A stretch of DNA of 64,000 nucleotides from Salaquimonas sp041736675 (GCA_041736675.1 JBGSTD010000048.1:57505-121504), one strand, 5' to 3'; positions 53,613-63,503 are shown, counted from the first letter of the stretch. The notes: a model not told the origin generated them from the sequence alone. Numbers and translations are program-made.

Positions 53613-55010
53613 CTAAGCCAATGCCTCGAGGATCCGCGCCCAGCTTCTGGTGCCTTTGTGGAAGCTCGTCAATTCATACTTTTCGTTTGGCGAGTGAATG
53701 CGGTCATCATCCAGAGCAAAGCCGATAAGCAGCGATTGCATATTCAGCAAACGCTGGAAATGGCCCACAACCGGTATCGATCCGCCCATGGCGATCAGCG
53801 CGGTTTCCTTGCCCCATTCATCTTTCAGGGCTTTTGATGCCTTCCCCAGTTCCGCAGAGGTGTAATCGAGTTGAATGGCACCGCTGCCACCTTCTGCATG
53901 GAAGGTAACCGTGCAGTCTTTCGGCAAACGCACTTTGACAAAGCTCTGAAATGCCTTTTGGATCCTTTTAGGGTCCTGTGTTCCCACAAGGCGGAATGAA
54001 ATTTTGGCGCTCGCCTTGGCCGGGATCACCGTCTTGAACCCTTCGCCGGTATATCCGCCGTAAATTCCGTTGACTTCAAAGGTTGGCCGCGACCAGATCA
54101 TTTCGAGTACTGAACGGCCTTTCTCGCCGGCCGGTATTTTCAGGCCGATTTCGCCAAGAAACGCTTTTTCCGAGAAGCCAAGCCTGTCCCATTGTTTGAG
54201 TATATCGGCAGGAATTTCAGGCACGCCATCGTAGAAACCCGGAAGGGTAATTTTACCGTCCGCATCCCGCATTTCTGAAATAATGGAAGTCAACAAGTGG
54301 ATGGGGTTACGGGCCGCAGAACCATACATGCCGGAATGGAGATCATAATCTGCGGCGTGGATGGTAAATTCCATCCCGACAAGGCCGCGAAGCGCCGTAG
54401 AAATTGCCGGTGTTTTGCTGTCCCACATCCCTGTGTCACAAACCAGTGCAAAGTCGGCCTTCAGCTCATCCTTGTATTCCTTCAAAAAGGGTATCAGCGA
54501 CGGTGAGCCGGATTCCTCTTCGCCTTCAAAAAGGATAGTCACATTCACCGGAAGGTTGCCCGTTTCCGATTTCCATGCCCGGCACGCCTCAACAAAGGTC
54601 ATCAACTGGCCCTTGTCATCAGAAGTGCCCCGCCCGACCATCTGCTTGGTTCCGCCTTTGCCGGTGATGATTTTCGGATCGAACGGCGGATTGTCCCAAA
54701 GGTTCAGCGGGTCAACAGGCTGGACATCATAGTGGCCGTAAAATAGAACGGTCGGCGCGCCTTTTGCCTTGTGATGATGTGCCACCACCATTGGATGGCC
54801 TGGTGTCTTGATGGCCTTCGCCTTGAACCCGATTGACTTGAGGTCTTTGACAAGCCAGTTGGCGGCGGCTTTGCATTGAGCCGCAAAAGCAGGGTCGGTT
54901 GAAATACTCTCGATACGCAGCAGGTCAAACAGGCGTCCGATGGAAGGCTCAAGCGCTTGATCTATACTGCCCAAGACTTTCCCGAGATTTTCACTGCCTG
55001 CATTTTTCAT
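53613..55010 (-). CDS. M20-family dipeptidase / metallopeptidase
   Basis: A 465-residue zinc aminoacyl-peptidase of the M20 family (ArgE/DapE/CNDP-like). The metal-site motifs are VLFYGHYDVQPVDP (His and Asp ligands), GRGTSDDKGQL and FEGEEESGSPSL (catalytic Glu), with a dimerisation lid in the middle (SALRGLVGMEFTIHAADYDLHSGMYG) and a His ligand near the C-terminus. Length and motifs fit the carnosinase/dipeptidase subgroup; exact substrates cannot be told. No signal peptide. It stands alone, converging with the acyltransferase gene; its upstream region is the 381-base intergenic stretch before osmC. Confidence 0.9.
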   Translation of the reverse strand: MKNAGSENLGKVLGSIDQALEPSIGRLFDLLRIESISTDPAFAAQCKAAANWLVKDLKSIGFKAKAIKTPGHPMVVAHHHKAKGAPTVLFYGHYDVQPVDPLNLWDNPPFDPKIITGKGGTKQMVGRGTSDDKGQLMTFVEACRAWKSETGNLPVNVTILFEGEEESGSPSLIPFLKEYKDELKADFALVCDTGMWDSKTPAISTALRGLVGMEFTIHAADYDLHSGMYGSAARNPIHLLTSIISEMRDADGKITLPGFYDGVPEIPADILKQWDRLGFSEKAFLGEIGLKIPAGEKGRSVLEMIWSRPTFEVNGIYGGYTGEGFKTVIPAKASAKISFRLVGTQDPKRIQKAFQSFVKVRLPKDCTVTFHAEGGSGAIQLDYTSAELGKASKALKDEWGKETALIAMGGSIPVVGHFQRLLNMQSLLIGFALDDDRIHSPNEKYELTSFHKGTRSWARILEALA

Positions 55011-55391
55011 CTGTCTGCTCCTGAATCTGTTACATCGAGGGAAGAGAATTGCACTGAAGAAACCGGAAATACAAGGGTAGAGAAAAATGGATTTGATGAA
55101 ACAGGAAGACAGGGAGCGCCGTAGAAAAAGTTCGGAGCCACTCTGTTCCTAGCGGGTGGGGAAAATGAACAAAGCGGCTCCGACTTATGATAGCGACTGC
55201 GCTTGGGCAACACAGTCGCGACACGAGCAGGGATGGGGGATTCATCCACTCGCATCAGCCGATTTTAAAACGGCGTGGTTTAGACTTGTGTATTTGCCGG
55301 GCAGATTTCAATACACATTCCATCAAAAATAATTGATTGAAAAAAAGCCATTGAAATATGATGGTAATTTCTGTTTCAACCTGGAAAAAAA
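55011..55391. other. Intergenic region with several inverted repeats
   Basis: This 381-base stretch between divergent genes (M20 peptidase and OsmC) carries three nearby inverted repeats: 55128-55148 with 55167-55186 (about 20 bp with two mismatches), 55193-55199 with 55213-55219 (7 bp, GCGACTG/CAGTCGC), and GCCG with CGGC around ATTTTAAAA (55258-55274). It could encode a structured RNA or a leader. The only frames on it (e.g. minus 55007-55255) look random. Confidence 0.45.
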
Positions 55392-55871
55392 ATGAGCAAG
55401 CATCCAATCTATAAGGCCAGAATTTGCTGGACGGGAAACCGTGGCAGCGGAACCAGCGCCTATCGCGCCTATGACCGCAATTGGTCCATGCAATTGCCGG
55501 GGAAGGCGGTTGTGGAATGTTCAAACGATCCGATTCTGGGCGGTGATCCTTCCAAATACAATCCGGAAGACCTTCTTTTGACGGCCCTTTCCTCCTGTCA
55601 CATGCTCTGGTATCTGCATTTGTGTTCAAACGCAGGCATCACTGTCCACACCTACGAGGACGAACCGGAGGGAACCGGCGAGCTGGAAGCCTCGGGAAAA
55701 GGTAGATTTGTTGCCGCCTGCCTTAAGCCGAAAATCACGATTTCCACGGGAAATGACATCGAAAAGGCCATGGCCCTGCACGATGAAATCCATCAGTATT
55801 GCTTCATTGCACGCTCGGTGAATTTTCCGGTGATCTTTGAACCGCAAGTCACATTTGCAAGTCAGGATTGA
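55392..55871 (+). CDS. OsmC/Ohr-family protein
   Basis: A 159-residue OsmC-fold protein. It has ILGGDPSKYNPEDLLLTALSSCHMLWYL (catalytic-type cysteine near residue 69) and a second conserved cysteine in EIHQYCFIARSVNFPV (about 137), a pair used for peroxide reduction in Ohr and OsmC. The GGDPSKYNPEDLL form fits the YhfA-like subgroup, whose exact substrate is unknown. No clear Shine-Dalgarno site precedes the ATG. It converges with the isomerase gene (10-base overlap of ends), and follows a hairpin-rich leader. Confidence 0.88.
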   Translation: MSKHPIYKARICWTGNRGSGTSAYRAYDRNWSMQLPGKAVVECSNDPILGGDPSKYNPEDLLLTALSSCHMLWYLHLCSNAGITVHTYEDEPEGTGELEASGKGRFVAACLKPKITISTGNDIEKAMALHDEIHQYCFIARSVNFPVIFEPQVTFASQD

Positions 55872-56467
55872 CTGAGCAAGGCCTGTTTGACGAAGCTGAT
55901 CCGATCCTGCCCCCAGTGCATGATCTCCTTTTCGCCTTCCCTGACAAAGAAGGTCGGAGCACCAAATGCGCCGCGCCTTGCAAGCTCTTCGTTGATCGAG
56001 AAAACCTTCTGTTTTATTTCGTCATTCTGAATTGCTGACATCCATTCTTCCGGATCAACACCTGCAGCGGTGACAATCGCCGCCATCACCTCAGGATCGG
56101 TCACATCCTTGTTTTCCGCCCACATGGCCTTGAAAAAACCATCCCCCAGCGCCACCAGTTCGGGCCTGTCCACAAATGCAATCAGGCCGCGCATGATGTT
56201 GAGCGAATTGAGCGGAAACTTGTCGTTCATCCAGAAGGGAACCTCGTACATCCTGGCAAACCGGCGCAGGTCGTGAAACAGCCACTTGCCTTTGGCGGGT
56301 ACGGTGATCGGACTGGCGCTTCCGGCTGCCTTGAACAGGCCTGGCAGGAAAAACGGCTTGTAACGGATGGTTGCCCCGGTTTCTGCCGCCAGTTTCGGCA
56401 TCTGTGTCCAGGCAAGATAACTGGCCGGACTGACAATATCGAACCAGAATTCAACTTCCTTGCTCAT
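55862..56467 (-). CDS. 2-hydroxychromene-2-carboxylate isomerase / DsbA-like protein
   Basis: A 201-residue thioredoxin-fold protein of the GST-kappa/HCCA isomerase branch. It starts EVEFWFDIVSPASYLAW with the conserved serine of the active site in place of the DsbA CxxC, and has the cis-proline region GAFGAPTFFVREGE near the end. The named activity belongs to naphthalene breakdown; most chromosomal homologues have no known substrate, so the title is a family label. A good ribosome site (GGGAGAA) precedes the ATG. It overlaps the end of the osmC gene tail to tail and is divergent from polA. Confidence 0.85.
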   Translation of the reverse strand: MSKEVEFWFDIVSPASYLAWTQMPKLAAETGATIRYKPFFLPGLFKAAGSASPITVPAKGKWLFHDLRRFARMYEVPFWMNDKFPLNSLNIMRGLIAFVDRPELVALGDGFFKAMWAENKDVTDPEVMAAIVTAAGVDPEEWMSAIQNDEIKQKVFSINEELARRGAFGAPTFFVREGEKEIMHWGQDRISFVKQALLSQS

Positions 56468-56586
56468 GCATTTCTCCCATATGATATCCCTGTCAGACAG
56501 GGTAAACCTTTACACAAACCTTGCATTTCAGCGCCTGCTGGGCAATCGTCAAATTTAATGCAACCCATCACTTTGCGGAGATTTCC

Positions 56587-59544
56587 ATGAAAGAAGGCGA
56601 CCACCTGTTTCTGGTCGATGGCTCGGCCTATATTTTCCGGGCTTATCACGCCTTGCCGCCGCTTACCCGCAAATCAGATGGTTTGCCAGTCGGCGCAGTT
56701 GCAGGATTTTGCAATATGCTGTGGAAACTGCTGCAGGAGGCCAGAGACACTTCCGTGGGAGTTGTGCCTACCCATTTTGCCGTGATCTTTGACTATTCCT
56801 CCAAGACATTCAGAAATGAAATCTATCCTCAATACAAGGCGAACCGCTCTGCACCGCCGGAGGATTTACGCCCGCAATTCGGATTGATCCGCCAGGCAAC
56901 GCGTGCCTTCAATATCCCCTGCATAGAAACCAAGGGATATGAAGCCGATGACCTGATAGCAACCTATTCGAGGCAGGCATCTGAAAAAGGCGCCGATGTA
57001 ACAATCATATCCTCTGACAAGGACCTCATGCAGCTTCTTGGCCCAAGGGTGTCGATGTACGATTCAATGAAGGACAAGCAGATTGGCGTTCCTGAAGTCA
57101 TCGAGAAATTTGGTGTGCCACCGGAAAAAATGATCGACCTGCAATCCCTGTCAGGCGATTCTACTGACAATATCCCGGGTATTCCGGGCATTGGACCCAA
57201 AACAGCAGCACAGTTGCTGGAAGAGTTCGGTGATCTTGAAACCTTGCTTGCGAGGGCATCGGAGATCAAGCAGCAAAAACGCCGAGAGAACCTGATCGAG
57301 TTTGCTGACCTTGCCCGTATCTCGAAAAGGCTGGTGACGCTGGTTACGGATATGCCGATTCAAGTGCCACTCGACCAGTTGACACTCGAGGCGACAGACG
57401 GACCCAAATTGGTCGCCTTCCTCAAGGCGATGGAATTCAACACGCTAACCCGCAAGGTCGCTGAAGTGACCGGAGCCGATGCGTCCCAAATTGAAGCGGC
57501 AAGTGTTACCTCCGATATCTGGGATGAAATGCGCGGCCCCGATCTTGATGCAGCGGTGGAGGCAAAATCCGCAGCAATGTCTGGTGAAATCAATCAGGTT
57601 TCCGGCGCTACTTCTGCCACAGGCATGTTGGCGGACACTTCTCTTACTCCGAGCGCGCTCGCCGAACAGCGGGCATCAGCTGCAATTGCGACCGGTTTCG
57701 ATATAGATGAATATGAATGCATCCGTACCCTGGCAGACCTCCATAGATGGGTTGAGGTGATCTACGAGGCAGGTGTTGTTGCGGTTGATACCGAGACTAC
57801 ATCACTTGATCCGATGATTGCCGATCTGGTCGGTATTTCACTTGCAGTCGATGCCGGCAAAGCCTGTTACATTCCAATCGGTCACAAGCAGGGCTTCGGA
57901 GATTTGCTGGGCGGCGGTCTTGCTCCGGACCAGTTGGATGAAAAGGCAGTATTGCAAGTGTTGCGACCTGTCCTTGAGGATCCTTCAATTCTCAAAATCG
58001 GCCAGAACATGAAATATGACTGGCTCGTCTTCAAGGAGCATGGAGTTGACCTGCGGCCATTCGACGACACGATGCTGTTGTCTTATGTCCTTGATGCCGG
58101 ACGCGGCAATCACGGCATGGACGAATTGTCAGAGCGCTGGCTTGGCCATCAATGTGTGTCTTACAAATCATTGACAGGTTCAGGCAAGGCAAAAATCACG
58201 TTCGACCAGGTGGAGATTGACAAGGCGGTACAATATGCCGCCGAGGATGCCGATGTGACCCTTCGCCTATGGAAGGTATTGAAAACCCGGCTCGCAGCTG
58301 AGAAAATGACCAGTGTCTACGAGCGGCTCGAGCGCCCGCTGGTCGATGTTCTGGCAAGAATGGAACGGCACGGAATCTCGGTTGACAGACAGATATTGTC
58401 GCGGCTCTCCGGCGAATTGGGGCAGGCGGCAGCTGCCGTTGAGCACGAGATTTATGCCCTGGCGGGCGAAAGTTTCAACATCGGATCACCCAAGCAGTTG
58501 GGTGATATCCTGTTTGGCAGGCTAGGACTTCCCGGCGCCTCGAAGACCAAAACGGGACAGTGGTCGACGTCAGCGCAAGTTCTTGAGGATCTTGCTTTGG
58601 AAGGTCACGAATTGCCGCGCAAGATTGTCGGCTGGCGTCAGCTGACCAAACTCAAATCCACTTATACCGATGCGCTGCCCGGCTACATCAATCCACGTAC
58701 AAAGCGGGTACATACTTCATATGCCATGGCATCCACATCTACAGGCCGCCTGTCGTCATCTGAGCCCAATCTTCAGAATATCCCAATTCGGACCGAAGAA
58801 GGGCGCAAGATCCGGACCGCCTTTGTGGCTGAAAAAGGCAACAAGCTGATCTCGGCTGATTATTCGCAGATCGAATTGCGCATTCTTGCCCATATCGCTG
58901 AAATTCCCCAATTGCGCCAGGCTTTTGCCGATGGTCTGGACATTCACGCCATGACCGCCTCGGAGATGTTTGATACCCCGATAGAAGGCATGGACCCAAT
59001 GGTACGCCGCCGTGCCAAGGCGATCAATTTCGGAATTATTTATGGCATTTCCGCTTTTGGTCTTGCCAATCAACTCGGCATAGATCGGTCCGAGGCGAGT
59101 GATTACATCAAGAAATACTTCGAACGCTTCCCAGGCATCAAAGACTACATGGAAGAGACGAAAAAGTTTTGCCGTGAGACCGGTTATGTGGAGACTATTT
59201 TTGGTCGCCGTGCCCATTATCCTGAAATCAAGTCGTCCAATCCGCAAATGCGTGCGTTCAACGAGCGCGCCGCAATCAATGCCCCGATCCAGGGATCGGC
59301 AGCCGATGTTATCCGCCGCGCGATGGTGCGGATGGAGGGTGCATTGAGTGGCGCTGGTTTGGGTGCGCGAATGTTGTTGCAGGTCCATGATGAACTGATT
59401 TTCGAAGTTGCAGAAGGAGAGGTTGAGGCTACCCTGCCTGTCATCAAGAAAGTCATGATTGATGCGCCGTTTCCAGCTCTCGAACTGAGAGTGCCCTTGC
59501 AGGTTGATGCCCATGCTGCCGACAATTGGGATGAAGCCCACTGA
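56587..59544 (+). CDS. polA: DNA polymerase I
   Basis: PolA fills gaps and removes RNA primers in replication and repair. The 985-residue product has all three domains: 5'-nuclease (1 to about 290, with YKANRSAPPEDL and GDSTDNIPGIPGIGPKTA), a 3'-5' exonuclease with its acidic residues intact (VVAVDTETTSLDP, GQNMKYDW, YAAEDADVTLRL), and the polymerase with motif A SADYSQIELRILAHI, motif B RRRAKAINFGIIYG and motif C QVHDELIFEV. A roughly 80-residue low-complexity insert (about 310-390) joins the first two. ATG 56587 follows GGAG at the right spacing; the frame is open to 56521. Confidence 0.97.
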   Translation: MKEGDHLFLVDGSAYIFRAYHALPPLTRKSDGLPVGAVAGFCNMLWKLLQEARDTSVGVVPTHFAVIFDYSSKTFRNEIYPQYKANRSAPPEDLRPQFGLIRQATRAFNIPCIETKGYEADDLIATYSRQASEKGADVTIISSDKDLMQLLGPRVSMYDSMKDKQIGVPEVIEKFGVPPEKMIDLQSLSGDSTDNIPGIPGIGPKTAAQLLEEFGDLETLLARASEIKQQKRRENLIEFADLARISKRLVTLVTDMPIQVPLDQLTLEATDGPKLVAFLKAMEFNTLTRKVAEVTGADASQIEAASVTSDIWDEMRGPDLDAAVEAKSAAMSGEINQVSGATSATGMLADTSLTPSALAEQRASAAIATGFDIDEYECIRTLADLHRWVEVIYEAGVVAVDTETTSLDPMIADLVGISLAVDAGKACYIPIGHKQGFGDLLGGGLAPDQLDEKAVLQVLRPVLEDPSILKIGQNMKYDWLVFKEHGVDLRPFDDTMLLSYVLDAGRGNHGMDELSERWLGHQCVSYKSLTGSGKAKITFDQVEIDKAVQYAAEDADVTLRLWKVLKTRLAAEKMTSVYERLERPLVDVLARMERHGISVDRQILSRLSGELGQAAAAVEHEIYALAGESFNIGSPKQLGDILFGRLGLPGASKTKTGQWSTSAQVLEDLALEGHELPRKIVGWRQLTKLKSTYTDALPGYINPRTKRVHTSYAMASTSTGRLSSSEPNLQNIPIRTEEGRKIRTAFVAEKGNKLISADYSQIELRILAHIAEIPQLRQAFADGLDIHAMTASEMFDTPIEGMDPMVRRRAKAINFGIIYGISAFGLANQLGIDRSEASDYIKKYFERFPGIKDYMEETKKFCRETGYVETIFGRRAHYPEIKSSNPQMRAFNERAAINAPIQGSAADVIRRAMVRMEGALSGAGLGARMLLQVHDELIFEVAEGEVEATLPVIKKVMIDAPFPALELRVPLQVDAHAADNWDEAH

Positions 59545-59756
59545 TAAAAGCCCGCTAATAAAAGGCCGCTGAGAAAAGATGGATGAGCTTCTGTTGACGA
59601 TCCATGCGGGCCTCACAGTTGAGATCATGGCCCTGCTTGCCTTGGCGTCGATATTGATCGAATCCGCGTAAAATTGTTTTTGATAGGCAATTTGCATCTG
59701 ATATCTTGCGAAAATTGGAAACACAGCGCATCATTGGGTCAGGAAAGGAGTGTGTC

Positions 59757-60149
59757 ATGTTACCAGAAACCAATCCGGCCCCCGGATTTGCCAAGCATCC
59801 CGATCATGAGGTTGCCGTTCACCCCTTTGATGGAACTCTCATTGTCACAGCAGACAATATCGAGATAGCCCGTTCATCGGATGTGCTGCTGGTTAATGAA
59901 ACAAACCACGCTCCGGTTTATTACATCCCACTTGAGGATATTGATGAAAAATTCCTGCGGGACTCAAACCATGTGACCCGTTGTCCCTTCAAGGGCAAGG
60001 CGCGCTACTGGAATATCCGGATAGGAAATCACGAGATTGACAACGCACTCTGGGGCTATGAAATGCCCTATGATGAAGTTCTGGAACTCGCGGGAATGGC
60101 AGCTTTTGTCGGCAACAAAGTCACAATCGAGGCGAAGCCTGGTTCCTGA
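59757..60149 (+). CDS. DUF427-family protein
   Basis: A 130-residue protein of the DUF427 type, a small beta-rich fold of unknown function found in bacteria and fungi. Recognisable blocks are HPFDGTLIVTADNIEIARSS (about 24-43), PVYYIPLEDID, and the conserved TRCPFKGKARYWNI followed by ALWGYEMPYDEV. ATG 59757 was chosen for its strong ribosome site (AGGAAAGGAG) 7 bases upstream; the frame is open from 59706. It follows polA by 212 bases with no gene between, and converges with the puuA-like gene. Confidence 0.85.
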   Translation: MLPETNPAPGFAKHPDHEVAVHPFDGTLIVTADNIEIARSSDVLLVNETNHAPVYYIPLEDIDEKFLRDSNHVTRCPFKGKARYWNIRIGNHEIDNALWGYEMPYDEVLELAGMAAFVGNKVTIEAKPGS

Positions 60150-60202
60150 TCAGCTTCAAATTTTCTGGATCCAGAAAAACCGGCCGGAGCATTGCGGCAG
60201 TC

Positions 60203-61633
60203 TTACAAATAGGTAGCCCGTTCAAGTGGTGTAATCTCATTGAGAAATGCCGCGTGTTCCACTTTCTTGATTTCGGTAAAGATCTTCTGCAAATCCTTGC
60301 CAATCAACTGCCTGATGAATTCTGATTTTTCAAAATCCAGAATCGCATCGTCCATATCGTCGGACAGCTGCTCCATTTTCCGGTTGTATGCATTACCCAC
60401 CACCTCGGCAGGTGGAAGAATCTTTTCCTCGAGGCCTTTCAACATGCCGCCGAGGACACCTGCCAAAACAAAATACGGATTTGCATCCGCGCCGGCCAGC
60501 CGGTGTTCAAGCCGCACGGCGGCATCTTCCGAGGCTGGCACACGAACAGCAACTGACCGGTTGTTGCGTCCCCAGGCGATGCGTGTGGGGGCATAAGAAC
60601 CAGGCTGCAAACGCCGGTAGCCGTTAAAGCCCGGAACGTAAAACAAAAGCGTATCCCGCATCGTCGACAAAAGCCCGTTTGCAGCATGACGAAGCCGTAT
60701 ATCGCCTTCCACACCCGAAAATATGTTGTCCCCTGCTGAATCCAGAATACTGGCATGAACGTGCATACCGCTTCCTGGCCATTCCAGAAACGGCTTGGCC
60801 ATGAAAGTTGCCCGCAATCCGTGGTTGTTTGCACATTCCGAAATGAGGCGGCGCAGGAGCACCGTATCGTCAGCAGCAGCCAGCGCATTGTCGCGGTGTT
60901 TAAGATTGACCTCGAACTGACCGGGTGCCGCTTCCTTGATGATGGTGTCAATCGGCAGGTCCTGCTCCATCGCAGCAGATCTGATGTCGGCAAAAAGATC
61001 TGATTGTCCGGTCAATTCTGACAGTGAGTACATGTTCTGCGGCTCCGGGCCGCCATTGTCGCTGTCCTTGGCAATCTTGCCTGTACGCTTGAAAGCGGCG
61101 GGATCAACCAGATAAAATTCGAGCTCAAATGCTACGACCGGATTAAGGCCAATCTTGTCAAATCGTTTGAGCAGGCTTTTGAGGGCGTTGCGTGGGTCAG
61201 CCTTGAAGGGCTTTCCTTTTTCATCGTGCATGGTCATGAGAACCTGCGCTGTTGGCCGTTTGGCCCATGGCGCTCGTGAAATCCGTCCGTCAATGGCATA
61301 GCAAAAACCGTCAAGATCACCTGTATCGATGTGAAGACCGGTCGATTCCACTTCGCGGCCCCAGATATCAAGGCCAAACAGCGACATGGGAAGATTTATT
61401 CCTGGATTGTTGATCTTCTTCAACGCCTCTGCCGGTGCCCACTTGCCGCGCATCACACCATTGATGTCACTGATCAAGAGATCTACCGATTCAACATCCG
61501 GATTTTCTTCCAGAAAACGGGTTCCGGCTGTCAACCTGTGTTTGACTTTCTCGGCTCGTGAACCCGCTTTAAACTTGGGTTCTGTGCTTGCTGGAACAGG
61601 CTTTGCTAACTTGATACCGATGGGGGACTTCAA
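60203..61633 (-). CDS. puuA: Glutamine synthetase family, probable gamma-glutamylputrescine synthetase
   Basis: A 476-residue ligase of the glutamine synthetase superfamily. Metal and ATP sites are visible: AFELEFYLVDP, PGQFEVNLKH, GSGMHVHASI and RIAWGRNNRSVAVRVP. The lack of the GlnA adenylylation loop and the divergent aminotransferase gene next door suggest gamma-glutamylation of putrescine (PuuA) or a related polyamine or amine, rather than ammonia assimilation. The start is a TTG at 61633 without an obvious ribosome site, so the N-terminus is uncertain. It is divergent from the spuC-like gene, 135 bases apart. Confidence 0.82.
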   Translation of the reverse strand: MKSPIGIKLAKPVPASTEPKFKAGSRAEKVKHRLTAGTRFLEENPDVESVDLLISDINGVMRGKWAPAEALKKINNPGINLPMSLFGLDIWGREVESTGLHIDTGDLDGFCYAIDGRISRAPWAKRPTAQVLMTMHDEKGKPFKADPRNALKSLLKRFDKIGLNPVVAFELEFYLVDPAAFKRTGKIAKDSDNGGPEPQNMYSLSELTGQSDLFADIRSAAMEQDLPIDTIIKEAAPGQFEVNLKHRDNALAAADDTVLLRRLISECANNHGLRATFMAKPFLEWPGSGMHVHASILDSAGDNIFSGVEGDIRLRHAANGLLSTMRDTLLFYVPGFNGYRRLQPGSYAPTRIAWGRNNRSVAVRVPASEDAAVRLEHRLAGADANPYFVLAGVLGGMLKGLEEKILPPAEVVGNAYNRKMEQLSDDMDDAILDFEKSEFIRQLIGKDLQKIFTEIKKVEHAAFLNEITPLERATYL

Positions 61634-61768
61634 TTTGCGATACTCTCATCTGCGGTAATTGGAACTACCTGGCAAACTGGCTCTCTTGCCGTTTGGAACG
61701 AAATATGATTTGCCAGTGCTGCCGGATCCGAATTTCGGATCCCGACAAATTACTCTAAGGGAATTGCC

Positions 61769-63148
61769 ATGAACGTCAACCTGTCGACAAATGATCTTCG
61801 CGAGAAGGACGCAGCCTACCATTTTCACCCCTTTACCGACCATGGAGCGCTCACTCTCGGTGAGCGTCGCATCATTGTTCGGGGTGATGGTGTCTGGATA
61901 TGGGACTCTGAAGGCAATCGGATCATGGACGGCATGGCCGGACTTTGGTGCGTCAATATTGGTCATGGACGAACCGAAATCACTGACGCTGTGCGAGCCC
62001 AGATGGGCGAACTTTCCTTTTACAACACATTTTTCAAGACCGCCCATCTGCCTGTGATCGAACTGTCTGAAATGCTGGTTGACCTTGCGCCTTCCCAGTT
62101 CAAGAAGGTATTTTTCGGCTCGTCGGGGTCCGATGGAAATGACACAATTCTGAGAATGGTTCGCACCTATTGGGCAATGCTTGGCAGGCCTGAAAAGAAG
62201 GTCATCATATCACGGCATAATGCCTATCATGGCTCATCTGTGGTCGGCGCGGCACTTGGCGGAATGGCGGGCATGCACGAACAGGCAGGCACTCTGCCCG
62301 GCATTGAGCATATTGCCCAGCCCTACTGGCTGGCTGATACATCGGGAATGACGCCCCATGAATTTGGTCTTTATGCCGCCCGCGAACTCGAGCGCAGGAT
62401 TGACCTGATCGGTGAAGACAAGGTCGCGGCCTTTATTGCCGAACCCATACAGGGAGCTGGGGGAGTCATTATTCCGCCTGACAGCTACTGGCCGGAAGTC
62501 AAACGCATATTGGACGAGCGGGACATTCTCTTCATTTCCGATGAAGTGATCTGCGGGTTTGGTCGAACTGGAAACTGGTTTGGTTGCCAAACCTTCGGAA
62601 CCGAGCCTGATCTAATGACAACAGCAAAAGGCCTGTCTTCGGGGTACCTGCCCATTGGCGCGGTACTGGTTTCAGAAAAGATTGCAGATGTGTTCAACGT
62701 GCCCGGCAATGAGTTCAACCATGGATACACCTATTCGGGTCATCCGGTTGCCTGCGCTGCTGCTATCGCCAATCTGAAAATAATCAAGTCTGAAAAACTC
62801 GTGGAACGCGTCCGTGATGACATTGGACCTTATCTGCAAAGCCGCTGGCGCAAGTTGGCCGATCATCCTTTGGTTGGCGAAGCTGTAATGACCGGACTGA
62901 TGGGCGGCCTCGAAATGGTGCCGGACAAGAAAAACCCTTCGAGAAGATTTCCGAATGAGGGAAGCGTTGGCGTCATCGCCCGCGACATCTCGATCAACAA
63001 CGGCCTCATCATGCGGGCAGTGCGGGACCGTCTTGTGATTTCGCCACCCTTGACGCTGACGCGGGAAGAGGCTGATGAGCTGATCTCAATGGCAATCAGG
63101 ACACTTGATGAGACCCATACCAAACTGATCAAACTGGGGCTTGTCTGA
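61769..63148 (+). CDS. spuC: Class III aminotransferase, probable putrescine aminotransferase
   Basis: A 459-residue PLP enzyme of the omega-aminotransferase class. It has ADGDGVWIWDSEGNRIMDGMAG-like opening blocks (GVWIWDSEGNRIMDG), FFGSSGSDGNDTILRM, FIAEPIQGAGGVIIPP, ISDEVICGFGRTG, and the PLP lysine in TTAKGLSSGYLPIG. The HFHPFTDHGAL start and the SSGSDGNDT form are typical of SpuC/beta-alanine-type pyruvate aminotransferases. Together with the divergent puuA-like gene it suggests putrescine catabolism; other omega-amines cannot be excluded. A good ribosome site (AAGGGAA) precedes the ATG. It is the last core-genome protein gene before the tRNA. Confidence 0.83.
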   Translation: MNVNLSTNDLREKDAAYHFHPFTDHGALTLGERRIIVRGDGVWIWDSEGNRIMDGMAGLWCVNIGHGRTEITDAVRAQMGELSFYNTFFKTAHLPVIELSEMLVDLAPSQFKKVFFGSSGSDGNDTILRMVRTYWAMLGRPEKKVIISRHNAYHGSSVVGAALGGMAGMHEQAGTLPGIEHIAQPYWLADTSGMTPHEFGLYAARELERRIDLIGEDKVAAFIAEPIQGAGGVIIPPDSYWPEVKRILDERDILFISDEVICGFGRTGNWFGCQTFGTEPDLMTTAKGLSSGYLPIGAVLVSEKIADVFNVPGNEFNHGYTYSGHPVACAAAIANLKIIKSEKLVERVRDDIGPYLQSRWRKLADHPLVGEAVMTGLMGGLEMVPDKKNPSRRFPNEGSVGVIARDISINNGLIMRAVRDRLVISPPLTLTREEADELISMAIRTLDETHTKLIKLGLV

Positions 63149-63363
63149 TTTCACGCTCCTCCCGCTGCCTAATTTGAAGCTTTTGCTTCCATCTGACGTT
63201 CATTGGCTGTCACCTCGTTTCGAGAAACCAGGTGGCGCGCAGCGTGATTGTTTTGGCAGGCCATCGCAGCTTTTGACCACTTTGCCCAATTCAGCGATTG
63301 AAGACCGGCAATGTTTGGGTTAAACCCGATTTATCCGTCGGAACAAAGTTGGTTCCGGCCAAG

Positions 63364-63440
63364 GCACCCGTAGCTCAGCTGGATAGAGTGCTGCCCTCCG
63401 AAGGCAGAGGTCACTGGTTCGAATCCAGTCGGGTGCACCA
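63364..63440 (+). tRNA. tRNA-Arg (anticodon CCG)
   Basis: A complete 77-base cloverleaf with encoded CCA: acceptor stem GCACCCG / CGGGTGC, D-loop with AGCTCAGCTGGATAGAG, anticodon stem CTGCC / GGCAG enclosing CTCCGAA (anticodon CCG, reading CGG), and T-arm CTGGTTCGAATCCAG. It is followed 84 bases later by an integrase gene in the same orientation, so its 3' part is probably the attachment site of an integrated element and has been restored by it. Confidence 0.97.
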
Positions 63441-63503
63441 AATTTCCATATGAGCTTGATTTCTTGCATATAATTGAATTTAATAGGCTTTCCAAGTTAC
63501 TAA

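Noticed and set aside
55007..55255. An 82-codon minus-strand frame in the gap before the M20 peptidase gene
   Set aside because: Composition is Pro/Ser/Phe-rich and random-looking, it overlaps the M20 start, and it runs through the inverted repeats.
58756..59724. A 322-codon open frame on the minus strand
   Set aside because: It lies opposite the polymerase domain of polA, whose motifs A, B and C are intact; the antisense translation resembles no family.
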